Assembly: GCA_029561455.1 (NCBI GenBank)
Contig: JAKQIY010000030.1
Span: forward strand, 62,001-126,000
Direction: 5' to 3'
DNA length: 64,000 bases
DNA from: a bacterium
Lineage (GTDB): Bacteria > Zhuqueibacterota > Zhuqueibacteria > Residuimicrobiales > Krinioviventaceae
Below, in pieces: positions 9,607 through 17,992 of the stretch. The position numbers and the translations under genes were made by a program. Below the pieces are notes generated by a model that ran no database searches, had not been told where the DNA came from, and was given only the letters and a program-made list of their open reading frames with translations. Positions within the stretch are counted from its first letter, which is position 1, and each line of letters begins with the position of its first letter.

Positions 9607-10689
9607 GTGGAAATTAAAAAAACCGGTTTTTATGAACTGCATAAAAAGTATAATGCAAAAATTGTCGAGTTTGCCGGTTACTATATGCCTATTCAGTACC
9701 GGGGTATTATTGAAGAACACAAGCGGGTGCGCTCTTCTGTCGGTCTGTTTGATGTTTCCCACATGGGAGAATTTATTGTTAAAGGCCGGGATGCGGAAAA
9801 ATTTTTGCAAAATTTAACCATCAATGATGTCAGTAAATTACAGGTAAACCAGGTGCAATACTCGGCCATGTGTTATGAAGATGGCGGGATCGTCGATGAT
9901 TTACTGGTTTATAAATTTACCGATCATTATATGTTGATCGTCAATGCCGCCAATTTACAAAAAGATTGGGACTGGGCTACAAAACATGCCCCCGCCGGTG
10001 TAACTATGACAAATGTCAGTGATGACTTGTCCCTGCTTGCCTTGCAAGGGCCGCAGGCTATAAAAACATTGCAAAAATTGACCATGGTTCCGTTAGACAA
10101 TATAAAATATTACTGGGCGAACACCGGTAAAGTCGATGGTGTAGAGATGCTGCTATCCCGTACCGGGTACACCGGTGAACCGGGCTTTGAATTGTGCTTT
10201 GATCTAAAATATTCCGAACAGGTGTGGAACGCCCTGATGCAAGCCGGCAAAGAGTTTGATATTGAACCTATCGGCTTGGGCGCCCGCGATACCCTGCGTT
10301 TGGAAATGAAATATTGTCTTTACGGTAATGATATCGATTCAACAACCAATCCACTAGAGGCCGGTTTGGGCTGGATCACCAAACTGAACAAAGGCGATTT
10401 TATTGGCCGCAGCGCTATAGTAAAAGCCAAAGAAAAAGGGTTAAAGCGCCATCTTGTTGGCTTTGCCTTGCAAGACCGGGCTTTTCCACGTCATAATTAT
10501 AAAATTTTTAAAGGCGACCGGGAGGTCGGTTTTGTTACCAGCGGCACTTTTTCTCCCATGCTGGAAAAAGGTATTGGCATGGGCTATGTGGAAGCGGGTT
10601 GCGCCGACATCGGCAGCGAAATTGCCGTTGAAATCCGTAATTCCAAAGTACCTGCAATTGTAGTGGAAACTCCTTTTTACAAACATTAA
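9607..10689 (+). CDS. gcvT: Aminomethyltransferase, glycine cleavage system T protein
   Basis: T protein transfers the methylene group from aminomethyl-H protein to tetrahydrofolate and releases ammonia. The 360-residue length is standard. Motifs include FDVSHMGEF near residue 49, the folate-site region GGIVDDLLVYK, LALQGPQA, RTGYTGEPGFEL and the C-terminal PRHNYKI and GFVTSGTFSPML. The start is GTG at 9607 with AAAGGAG at 9594-9600. The other cleavage genes (gcvH, gcvP) are not adjacent. The lipoyl-enzyme gene upstream and folD further downstream belong to the same one-carbon metabolism. Confidence 0.96.
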   Translation: MEIKKTGFYELHKKYNAKIVEFAGYYMPIQYRGIIEEHKRVRSSVGLFDVSHMGEFIVKGRDAEKFLQNLTINDVSKLQVNQVQYSAMCYEDGGIVDDLLVYKFTDHYMLIVNAANLQKDWDWATKHAPAGVTMTNVSDDLSLLALQGPQAIKTLQKLTMVPLDNIKYYWANTGKVDGVEMLLSRTGYTGEPGFELCFDLKYSEQVWNALMQAGKEFDIEPIGLGARDTLRLEMKYCLYGNDIDSTTNPLEAGLGWITKLNKGDFIGRSAIVKAKEKGLKRHLVGFALQDRAFPRHNYKIFKGDREVGFVTSGTFSPMLEKGIGMGYVEAGCADIGSEIAVEIRNSKVPAIVVETPFYKH

Positions 10690-10712
10690 TATCAGTAAAT
10701 AGGAATTTAATT

Positions 10713-11447
10713 TTGGCGAAACGAATAATACAGGTCTATGAAAAACCGGCCGATGTTACCGGTTGTTCCCTTGAACATACGGTTGCCGTTGTCATTGATG
10801 TTTTACGAGCCACTTCAACCATTATTACCGCCTTAAAAAATGGCTGCCGGGGGGTAATACCCACTGCTGAAATTGAAGAAGCCCTGGCGTTGCGGCAACG
10901 TGTAACCGATCATGTTCCACTACTGACCGGCGAACGACAGGGCAAAAAGATCCCCGGTTTTGATCTGGGTAATTCGCCGCTGGAATTTACCAAACAAACA
11001 GTTAAAGATAAACTGGTGATCATAACCACTACCAACGGCACCCGCGCTTTGCTGGCTGCTGCTGAAGCGGATAAGAAATATGTATTATCGTTGCTCAATC
11101 TTCAGGCTGTTGCTGCTGCTCTTGATCGTGATGAACAGGATATTACCATTTTATGCGCCGGAACGGATGGCGGGAATTCGCTTGAAGATAGCGTTTGCGC
11201 AGGTTTGTTGATCGATGAACTGGTGCATTCATCCGACCAATATGTTGTAGATGTCCATGGTAATGCTCTTCGTGACCGGGCGTTATCATATAAACAGGAT
11301 CTGGTGAAAATGTTTACCGATGCTGCACATGGCAGGTATTTAAAGGAAATAGGTTTTATCGCCGACCTGGAATATTGCGCCCGATTAAACTCGATTCCTC
11401 TGTGCGCCGTATATGAAAATGATGTTATCATAAAAGTAAAAAATTAA
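10713..11447 (+). CDS. comB: 2-phosphosulfolactate phosphatase family protein (ComB)
   Basis: The protein belongs to the ComB family, whose founding member hydrolyses 2-phosphosulfolactate in archaeal coenzyme M synthesis. In bacteria the family is widespread and the substrate is often unknown. Supporting motifs are VIDVLRATSTI near residue 27, ERQGKKIPGFDLGNSP, the TTTNGTRALL segment and the AGTDGGNSLEDSVCAG metal or phosphate loop. It has 244 residues and starts with TTG at 10713, 23 bases after gcvT. A role in sulfonate metabolism is possible, but no other sulfolactate gene is in the window. Confidence 0.85.
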   Translation: MAKRIIQVYEKPADVTGCSLEHTVAVVIDVLRATSTIITALKNGCRGVIPTAEIEEALALRQRVTDHVPLLTGERQGKKIPGFDLGNSPLEFTKQTVKDKLVIITTTNGTRALLAAAEADKKYVLSLLNLQAVAAALDRDEQDITILCAGTDGGNSLEDSVCAGLLIDELVHSSDQYVVDVHGNALRDRALSYKQDLVKMFTDAAHGRYLKEIGFIADLEYCARLNSIPLCAVYENDVIIKVKN

Positions 11448-11468
11448 TTTCTGAATATTGGGTAAATA

Positions 11469-13886
11469 ATGAATAATCCCCGGCAGAAAAATCAAAATCC
11501 GGATATTTCCACCCGCAAACAGGAAGAGATAATCGGGATACTGCTGTTGATGACCGGCATTCTGGTGCTCATCGCTTTATTTACTTATGAACCGGGTGAA
11601 ACCCCCGCGACCATAACTAACCCATCGTTGGTAAAGAACGGGCTTGGTATTGCCGGGGTATATGTCTCGCATTTTCTCATTCGCTGGACCATCGGCTTTC
11701 CGGTTTTTATTTTGCCGTTTTTTGTTATTGCCTGGGGATTGAACCGTTTATTCGGCAGAGGAACCCGTGACCTGTTACGCTGGACCGGGCTTACTTTTTT
11801 ATTTGCCTTTTTATTGTCGGTCAGTTTTGCTCTGCATGATATTATTTCCCGCAGCGGCAGCAAACCGGTTTTTGAGTTTTCCGGTAAACTGGGCGGTTTG
11901 GGCGCACAGTTCCTGGTGTTATTGTTTGGACAATACGGCGCGGTAGTTGTGCTTATCGGTATTATCATGATTATGGTATTAATGTCTACAACTTTTAGCT
12001 TTGCCGATTTGTACCAGCTTCTCAGTGTTGTATTTACCAAATTGTCTTTACATTTCAGTCGCTGGGCGCGCAATCTGTTTAAAAAACCGTTACATAGTGA
12101 ATCGAAACGGGGTCCGGCCCTGGTACGACCGGAACGGCCTGCTTATAAACAACCGGAAACTGCGCCGGATGAATATATTCCACCACCGCCGCCTAAAACT
12201 GAAATTGTTACACGATTGCGCCCCGAGCCGGTTAAGGAGAAAACCGGTATTTTAAAAGAACAGTTAAATTTGAATTTGGCGGAACAGGAAAATGATGCGG
12301 AAGAGATGCCGCTAAAAGATGAACAATATGACCCTGAAGAAGAAAAGATCCCTGTTTCGACCAAACCCTATGAAATGCCGCCGATAGAATTATTGCATCT
12401 GCCTCAGGACGGGGAAGATTATATTGATGAGGAAATGCTGCAAGCCAACGCCCGGCTTTTGGAAGACAAACTGTCCGATTTCGGTATTACCGCGCGGGTT
12501 ATAGAAATTCATCCTGGACCGGTCATTACCCGTTACGAACTGGAACCGGCGCCGGGCATCAAAGTAGCCCGTATTACCGCGCTTTCAGATGATCTGGCTA
12601 TGGCTATGCGCGCCAAGCGCATCCGCATTGTTGCGCCAATTCCTGGTAAAGCGGCCGTTGGTGTAGAGCTTCCCAACGCCAACCCATCCATTGTATACCT
12701 GCGGGAAATATTAGAGGCGCCGGAATTCAAAGAGTCCAAATCACCTCTTACCATTGCCGTCGGTAAAACCATTTCGGGAAAACCTTTTATTACTGATCTG
12801 GCAAAAATGCCGCATTTACTGGTCGCCGGCGCCACCGGTTCCGGGAAAAGCGTATGCCTGAATACGATCATTCTCAGCTTTTTATACAAAGCCAAGCCTT
12901 CCGAAGTGCAAATGGTGATGATCGACCCGAAAAGGCTGGAACTTTCAAACTATGCCAAATTGTTCCGGCATCATTTGTGTTATGTGGAAGGGGCCAAGGA
13001 AAAAGTGGCCATTACCGCCAAATCGGCCATTGCTTTATTCAAATCCATCGAGCAGGAGATGGAACGGCGATACGAACAGCTTGCCGGCGCCGGGGTTCGC
13101 AACATTGAAGAATATAATGAACGCATCAAGGAAGGCGTCTATAAGCCTGAAAATGATGAAAATCCCAAAATTTTACCATATATGGTTGTAATCGTCGATG
13201 AACTGGCTGACCTGATGCTGACCACTGCCGCCTCGCGCGAAGTGGAAGAGCCGATTGCCCGCCTGGCGCAAATGTCGCGGGCTGTAGGTATTCATTTGAT
13301 TTTGGCAACCCAGCGGCCTTCGGTGGATGTGATAACCGGTGTTATCAAAGCCAATTTCCCGGCGCGGATGGGATTCCAGGTGGCCTCCAAAGTCGATTCG
13401 CGCACCATTCTGGATATGAACGGCGCCGAAAAATTGCTGGGCCGTGGCGATATGTTATTTCTACCGCCGGCCAGTCCGGAACTGATCCGCATCCACAGCG
13501 CTTTTGTCAGTTTAAATGAAATTGAAAGCATTATCGAACACATTCGTCACCAGGCTCCTGAGGATAAAAAACCGCTGCCGGCCTATTCCGAAGAGGAAGA
13601 AGCGGATCGTTATGGCATTGAACCCGGCGGTAAACGGGATGCCCTGTTTGATGAAGCAATGAAACTGGTTGTCCGCCACCAGCAGGGTTCGGTCTCGCTT
13701 ATCCAGCGACGCTTAAAGGTCGGTTATTCACGGGCGGCGCGCATCATCGATGAACTGGAAGAAGCCGGTGTGGTTGGACCTTTTGAAGGCAGCAAAGCCC
13801 GCGAGGTATTGCTGCGCCCTGAAGACCTGGAATCCATGCCCTTGAATGGCGATGAGGATGAGGAAGAATTGGAAGATGAAAATTAA
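11469..13886 (+). CDS. ftsK: DNA translocase FtsK
   Basis: FtsK anchors at the division septum and pumps chromosome dimers apart. The 805-residue protein has four or more N-terminal membrane helices (about 22-185), a linker rich in Pro and acidic residues (about 210-320), the alpha/beta motor, and the gamma winged helix. Walker A is GATGSGKS near residue 455. Walker B is in VVIVDELADLM. The gamma domain is at about 715-780 (HQQGSVSLIQRRLKVGYSRAARI). The length is like the shorter SpoIIIE/FtsK forms. It lies 22 bases after comB and 19 before lolA. Confidence 0.97.
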   Translation: MNNPRQKNQNPDISTRKQEEIIGILLLMTGILVLIALFTYEPGETPATITNPSLVKNGLGIAGVYVSHFLIRWTIGFPVFILPFFVIAWGLNRLFGRGTRDLLRWTGLTFLFAFLLSVSFALHDIISRSGSKPVFEFSGKLGGLGAQFLVLLFGQYGAVVVLIGIIMIMVLMSTTFSFADLYQLLSVVFTKLSLHFSRWARNLFKKPLHSESKRGPALVRPERPAYKQPETAPDEYIPPPPPKTEIVTRLRPEPVKEKTGILKEQLNLNLAEQENDAEEMPLKDEQYDPEEEKIPVSTKPYEMPPIELLHLPQDGEDYIDEEMLQANARLLEDKLSDFGITARVIEIHPGPVITRYELEPAPGIKVARITALSDDLAMAMRAKRIRIVAPIPGKAAVGVELPNANPSIVYLREILEAPEFKESKSPLTIAVGKTISGKPFITDLAKMPHLLVAGATGSGKSVCLNTIILSFLYKAKPSEVQMVMIDPKRLELSNYAKLFRHHLCYVEGAKEKVAITAKSAIALFKSIEQEMERRYEQLAGAGVRNIEEYNERIKEGVYKPENDENPKILPYMVVIVDELADLMLTTAASREVEEPIARLAQMSRAVGIHLILATQRPSVDVITGVIKANFPARMGFQVASKVDSRTILDMNGAEKLLGRGDMLFLPPASPELIRIHSAFVSLNEIESIIEHIRHQAPEDKKPLPAYSEEEEADRYGIEPGGKRDALFDEAMKLVVRHQQGSVSLIQRRLKVGYSRAARIIDELEEAGVVGPFEGSKAREVLLRPEDLESMPLNGDEDEEELEDEN

Positions 13887-13904
13887 TATAAAGGAAAATA
13901 TGCA

Positions 13905-14534
13905 ATGAAGTATAAATTATTTACCCTGTTTTTTATTTTAGCTCTAACCCACGCTGCGTTGTCTGCCGACAAGGACGCTAATGGCATATTACAGCAGTTA
14001 AAAAGTACTTATGACAAATACTCCAGTATCCAGGCAGATTTTACCCAGACATTTCTCTGGAAACTTACGGAGGAAGAGCACACCCTGAGCGGCAAGATTT
14101 GGATCCAAAAGGGTGAAAAATTTAAAATCGATACGCCGGATAACCTGGTAGTGAACGACGGCAAAGCCTTGTTCACCCTGAACCGCAATAATCAACAGGT
14201 AATAATTAACAATGCTACCAAAGGATCCGCAAATAATCCGATCCTGAAAGACTTTATAGATAAGTATATTCGCGATTACCGGGCGGAAATAGTTAAAGAT
14301 GATAAAGATGCTTATGAATTAAAGCTGGTTGCCGGTTCGGAAGATGAATTTATCCGCGAGATTATTTTAACCATCAACAAAAAAACCTTTTTTCTGAGCA
14401 GCGTCAGGCAACTGGACGTCAATGAAAATACCACGATTTACCAGGTTGAAAATTTACAAACCAATATCCCATTGACTGCGGAGGATTTTAAAATTCCGGG
14501 CATGGATCAATATGAACAGGTCGATTTACGCTGA
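13905..14534 (+). CDS. lolA: Outer membrane lipoprotein carrier protein LolA
   Basis: LolA ferries lipoproteins across the periplasm from LolCDE to the outer membrane. A signal peptide of about 20 residues ends LSA. The mature half-barrel shows the family pattern: QLKSTYDKYSSIQADFTQTF, SGKIWIQKGEKFKIDTP, and a C-terminal NLQTNIPLTAEDFKIP segment. The 209-residue length is standard. The gene follows ftsK, an order found in many bacteria. Many envelope lipoproteins predicted in this window would be its cargo. Confidence 0.92.
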   Translation: MKYKLFTLFFILALTHAALSADKDANGILQQLKSTYDKYSSIQADFTQTFLWKLTEEEHTLSGKIWIQKGEKFKIDTPDNLVVNDGKALFTLNRNNQQVIINNATKGSANNPILKDFIDKYIRDYRAEIVKDDKDAYELKLVAGSEDEFIREIILTINKKTFFLSSVRQLDVNENTTIYQVENLQTNIPLTAEDFKIPGMDQYEQVDLR

Positions 14535-14548
14535 GTGTGAAACTGGGG

Positions 14549-14576
14549 GGTGAGAGTATTCTCACCTGTCTTTTTT
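14549..14576 (+). terminator. Rho-independent terminator after lolA
   Basis: A 7-bp stem (14549-14555 with 14560-14566) with a 4-base loop is followed by a T-rich run. It closes the gcvT-lolA operon. Confidence 0.8.
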
Positions 14577-14592
14577 CAATACAGAGGTCTCT

Positions 14593-15357
14593 ATGAAGCT
14601 GGATGGAAAAACGGTACTGATTACCGGGGCATCATCCGGTATTGGCCGGGAACTGGCCCGGCAACTGACTGAAAAAAATTGCCGATTGGTCCTGATTGCC
14701 CGTCGTGAAGAACGATTGCAGGAATTACTGAAAACTCTACCGGGGAAGAGTGAACATGTGTACTTTATATGTGATGTTGCCAACCAGGAACAAGTAACTG
14801 CTGTTTGCCGAAAATTACATGAGGATGGAATAACTATTGATATTATGGTATTAAATGCCGGGGTCAGCCGTTATTTTTTAGTGAAAGATTTTTCTGTTGA
14901 AGATTTTCGCTACACCTTTGCGGTCAATTTTTTTGGGGTTCTCTATTTTATCGAGCAACTGCTGCCGGCCATGTTGCAAAGGAATGCCGGAACAATCGCC
15001 GTGGTTTCGAGTCTGACCGGGTACCGCGGCATGCCCAAAGCGGCTTCTTATGCGGCCAGCAAAGCGGCGTTATCTAATTTTATAGAAAGTTTGCGAATCG
15101 ATTTGTGGAAGACCGGCATCAAATGCGTGCTCATCTCGCCGGGATTCGTCAAATCCGAAATGACCGGCGACAGCAGTTCGCCCAAACCTTTTTTTATGGA
15201 TACAGATAAGGCTGTGCAACGAATCATCCGGGGCCTGGAAAACGAAAAGACCGAAATCCATTTTCCGCGCCGGTTATCCTGGCTGGCAAAATTCAGCAGG
15301 TTGTTTCCGGACAAGTTTTATGCCAGGCTAATGTACAACAAAAGAAAAGCTGAATAA
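14593..15357 (+). CDS. Short-chain dehydrogenase/reductase (SDR)
   Basis: This is a classical SDR, an NAD(P)H-dependent oxidoreductase whose substrate cannot be told. The cofactor loop GASSGIG is at residues 12-18. An arginine-rich stretch after the second strand (IARREER) suggests NADPH. The catalytic Tyr153 and Lys157 are in YAASKAA, with the Ser about 13 residues before. The extended C-terminus (ENEKTEIHFPRRLSWLAKFSRLFP) resembles the membrane-associated DltE/YqjQ-like SDRs. It starts 17 bases after the upstream terminator and runs toward the minus-strand gene at 15367. Confidence 0.9.
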   Translation: MKLDGKTVLITGASSGIGRELARQLTEKNCRLVLIARREERLQELLKTLPGKSEHVYFICDVANQEQVTAVCRKLHEDGITIDIMVLNAGVSRYFLVKDFSVEDFRYTFAVNFFGVLYFIEQLLPAMLQRNAGTIAVVSSLTGYRGMPKAASYAASKAALSNFIESLRIDLWKTGIKCVLISPGFVKSEMTGDSSSPKPFFMDTDKAVQRIIRGLENEKTEIHFPRRLSWLAKFSRLFPDKFYARLMYNKRKAE

Positions 15358-15366
15358 CCAGCAAAA

Positions 15367-15663
15367 CTAACTGATGCACAACCCCTCGGCGGCGTATTTT
15401 TCAAAGTTTTTGGTGGAGGTTCTATCCTGCAAAATCGGGTCTTTGCAGTGCACATGAAAAACGTGGTTCTTGAACAGGTCATTGATCCGGAAATTAAATG
15501 CACCCTGCTCCGGCATGGAGGTCATGGTAAATTGTATAACATTATCCATGATTTCCTGAATTTTAAAGGGTAATAAAACCGGACGGTTTCCCAAAATGGT
15601 TAATACGTAGAATTTACCAACGTGTAGTTGCTCGGGACTGGTGATCTTTTTAAATCGCTGCAT
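15367..15663 (-). CDS. Hypothetical protein, 98 residues
   Basis: I do not recognise a family. The start at 15663 has a good ribosome site (AAGGAG about 7 bases upstream on the minus strand), which argues for a real gene. The protein is soluble, with no signal or membrane segment. It seems to be a small beta-rich fold (HVGKFYVLTILGNRPVLLPFKIQEI) with several His and Cys near the end (HVFHVHCKDP). It converges on the SDR gene with a 9-base gap. Confidence 0.6.
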   Translation of the reverse strand: MQRFKKITSPEQLHVGKFYVLTILGNRPVLLPFKIQEIMDNVIQFTMTSMPEQGAFNFRINDLFKNHVFHVHCKDPILQDRTSTKNFEKYAAEGLCIS

Positions 15664-16066
15664 TTTTTAACTCCTTACATTGCTTGCAGCGGCTTTTGCA
15701 TAAACTGCTTAATATGATATACTAAAGCCTTCAAACTGTGTTACTCATCTGCAATGGTAAATATCAAAATCCGTGCCATTTTAAAAAATTGCTGACTCAC
15801 ATGATATAACCTTATGAATTTTTGAAACTTGAATTTAGGTTATAATTTTGAGATTTATTAATAACCTGTATACTTTATGTCCATTTCATGTCCGGTGAGA
15901 CATTTTTTTCACATTATTATGTTTGAACGGTATTATTGTTTTGCATCTGCCTGTGGATTTTAATAAATTACTTTTTCTGATAACTGATAACTGATAACTG
16001 ATAACTGATAACTGATAACTGATAACTGATAGCTTTACTATAACCTGTCACCGGAATTAGTTACCA
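15664..16066. other. Intergenic region with AT-rich DNA and a 7-bp tandem repeat
   Basis: This 403-base gap lies between the divergent hypothetical gene and the radical SAM gene. It is AT-rich and shows no convincing ORF. Its right end carries the heptamer array at 15977-16032. The radical SAM promoter must lie here or inside the array, but I see no clear -35/-10 pair. Confidence 0.6.
15977..16032. repeat. Heptanucleotide tandem repeat (CTGATAA)7 plus a variant copy
   Basis: Seven exact copies of CTGATAA are followed by CTGATAG, ending 34 bases before the radical SAM start codon. Such short arrays change length by slippage. Its place in the leader could affect promoter spacing, but this is inference. 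Confidence 0.95.
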
Positions 16067-17122
16067 ATGACAAAAAAACAATCTTTACTAGATAAAATAG
16101 ATGTCGGCCTCGGCAAAGAAGTGGCATTCAGCCGGGTTGTGAAGGCGTTGACCCTGCGGCGGTTGCTTAATATTGTAAAAATTACCTCATCATTCATTAT
16201 ATCGGCAATGTTCAAAAAAAGTATTGTCTGGGGAGTGCCGCCTATAGTCAATATCGAGCCGACCAATATCTGTAATCTTAAATGCCCATTATGCGTCACC
16301 GGCAGCGGACAAATGCTGCGGCCGCGTGGTAAGATGGATTTCACCCTGATGCAAACGCTGGTCGATGAAATGGCGAACCGCATCCTTTACATTACTCTGT
16401 ATTCCCAGGGCGAGCCATACCTGCACCCCCGCTTTAACGAGTTTGTCCGTTATGCCAAAAATCGCGGCGTGTACGTCAACACCAGCACTAATGCTCATTA
16501 TTTTGACATGGATAATGCCCGGGCAGTCGTCAAAAGCGGTCTGGACAGTATGATCATCTCGCTGGACGGCGTAACACCGGAATCATACTCCCGTTACCGG
16601 GTCAACGGCAACCTTGATACCGTGCTCAAAGGCATCCGCAACCTGGTCGCCGCTAAAGCAGAACTGCGTAGTAAAACTCCGTACCTGTTTCTGCAATTTC
16701 TGGTTATGCGCCATAATGAGAGTGAAATACCGGCGATCAAGCAGTTGGCGCGGGAATTAGGTGTGAACCGGCTGCTGATTAAAACCACCCAGGTTATGTC
16801 CTACGAAGAAGCAGTGGAGTGGCTGCCGGATAATGAAAAATACCGGCGCTATACTGTCAGCGAGTCCGATTTCAAAGTAAAAAAGGGCAAGGGCGCTTGT
16901 CCCCGACCATGGTTTACTACCCTGGTGGATTGGGACGGACTGGTTGTGCCGTGCTGTTTTGACAAGAACGGCGACCATGCGTTGGGTAACATGAATGAAT
17001 CCGATTTTATGACCATCTGGCAGGGCAAGAAATACCGGGGCTTTCGCAGCCGGTTACTGCGAAATCGAGAATCCATTGAAATATGCCGTAATTGTAATTT
17101 TGGCATTGGTATTTTTAAATAG
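16067..17122 (+). CDS. Radical SAM protein with C-terminal SPASM domain
   Basis: This is a 351-residue radical SAM enzyme. The cluster motif is C69-x3-C73-x2-C76 (CNLKCPLC). A SPASM-type auxiliary-cluster region starts near residue 280 (CPRPWF, then VPCCFD, then EICRNC). The core has the usual GEPYLHP and SLDG motifs. An N-terminal helical extension of about 55 residues precedes the barrel. SPASM proteins modify peptides or tune cofactors. No small peptide substrate, RRE domain or transporter lies next to it, so the substrate is unknown. The only nearby small secreted protein, at 17475, is not an obvious precursor. Confidence 0.85.
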   Translation: MTKKQSLLDKIDVGLGKEVAFSRVVKALTLRRLLNIVKITSSFIISAMFKKSIVWGVPPIVNIEPTNICNLKCPLCVTGSGQMLRPRGKMDFTLMQTLVDEMANRILYITLYSQGEPYLHPRFNEFVRYAKNRGVYVNTSTNAHYFDMDNARAVVKSGLDSMIISLDGVTPESYSRYRVNGNLDTVLKGIRNLVAAKAELRSKTPYLFLQFLVMRHNESEIPAIKQLARELGVNRLLIKTTQVMSYEEAVEWLPDNEKYRRYTVSESDFKVKKGKGACPRPWFTTLVDWDGLVVPCCFDKNGDHALGNMNESDFMTIWQGKKYRGFRSRLLRNRESIEICRNCNFGIGIFK

Positions 17123-17474
17123 GAAAGAACTGGCTGGGTATTTTAAGCCTGATTGAAGTAATGTACTAACACACAGTAAATACACAAATACTTGATCATT
17201 TCTCAATTATTCAAAATACTTACGTTTACTCCAAATGCAAGCCAGTAAAAGTGTGGTAAAGCAAAAGATTATTTCAAGAGAATATTTAAGTTAGATAAAA
17301 TTATACCGATATTTAAAAATATATTACGGGTTTTAAAAAAAAGTGATTTGCATTAACTTTTTTTGTACAATGTTGACATATATTAAAATACCATTTGATT
17401 TTTTTATACAAGTTTGTAAATTAATAGTGGTTTTTTAACATGTTTCTTAACAATTAAATTCAGGAGTAACAAAA
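17123..17474. other. AT-rich intergenic region before the small secreted protein
   Basis: The 352-base gap holds no ORF that I can support. A TTGACA lies at about 17373, but no good -10 follows at 16-18 bases. AGGAG at 17462-17466 is the ribosome site of the next gene. Confidence 0.5.
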
Positions 17475-17849
17475 ATGAAAAATCTGATGTTATCAGTTTT
17501 AATGACTGTGGTATTGTTTTTTGCAGTTGCGGTTATGGCAGGCGATCAGGATTTTGAACTGGTCAATGAAACCGGTCTGACAATTGATGAATTCTACTGC
17601 TCCCCTGTAGAGACCGATAGCTGGGAAGAAGATGTTCTCGGTGTTGATGTTTTGGAAGATGGCGCCAGTGTTGAAATTACTTTCTCACGCGATGAAGAAG
17701 CATGTGACTGGGATCTCAAAATCGTTGACGAAGAAGGCGATGAAATTTACTGGAAATCTATTGATCTTTGCAAAGCGATGACAATTACTTTATACTATGA
17801 AGACGGCAAACCGACAGCTGAAATTGAAAATGTTCCTGAAGAAGAATAA
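17475..17849 (+). CDS. Small acidic secreted protein
   Basis: A 22-residue signal peptide (ending VMA) is followed by about 100 residues that are strongly acidic. Family features I can see are FELVNETGLTIDEFYCSP, the DSWEEDVLG repeat-like segment, EDGASVEITFS and WDLKIVDEEG. Similar small periplasmic or exported proteins occur in many Gram-negative genomes without a known role. Three cysteines remain in the mature form (one in EFYCSP, one in EEACDW and one in IDLCKAM). It is a stand-alone gene with its own terminator. The DGASVEI/ITF pattern suggests a compact beta sandwich (inference). Confidence 0.8.
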   Translation: MKNLMLSVLMTVVLFFAVAVMAGDQDFELVNETGLTIDEFYCSPVETDSWEEDVLGVDVLEDGASVEITFSRDEEACDWDLKIVDEEGDEIYWKSIDLCKAMTITLYYEDGKPTAEIENVPEEE

Positions 17850-17862
17850 ATCTTGACACCTT

Positions 17863-17892
17863 GCGGCGGTTCTCAAACCGCCGCTTTTGTTT
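17863..17892 (+). terminator. Rho-independent terminator
   Basis: A GC-rich 9-bp stem (17863-17871 with 17876-17884), a 4-base loop and a TTTTGTTTT run stand 14 bases after the small secreted protein. Confidence 0.9.
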
Positions 17893-17992
17893 TGGGGAGT
17901 TACTACCACCTAAAGCCTGCCATTTGTGATTTTTTTGAATTCAAGACAGTTACTCCATTTTTATAAAGGCAGTGACAATGATTGTTGCCGCT

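Noticed and set aside
15977-16032. CRISPR-like array
   Set aside because: The units are 7 bases and directly adjacent without spacers, so it is a microsatellite. The same holds for 58845-58914.
17373-17405. Promoter for the small secreted protein
   Set aside because: TTGACA is present, but the -10 region at correct spacing is poor, so I did not list it as a site.
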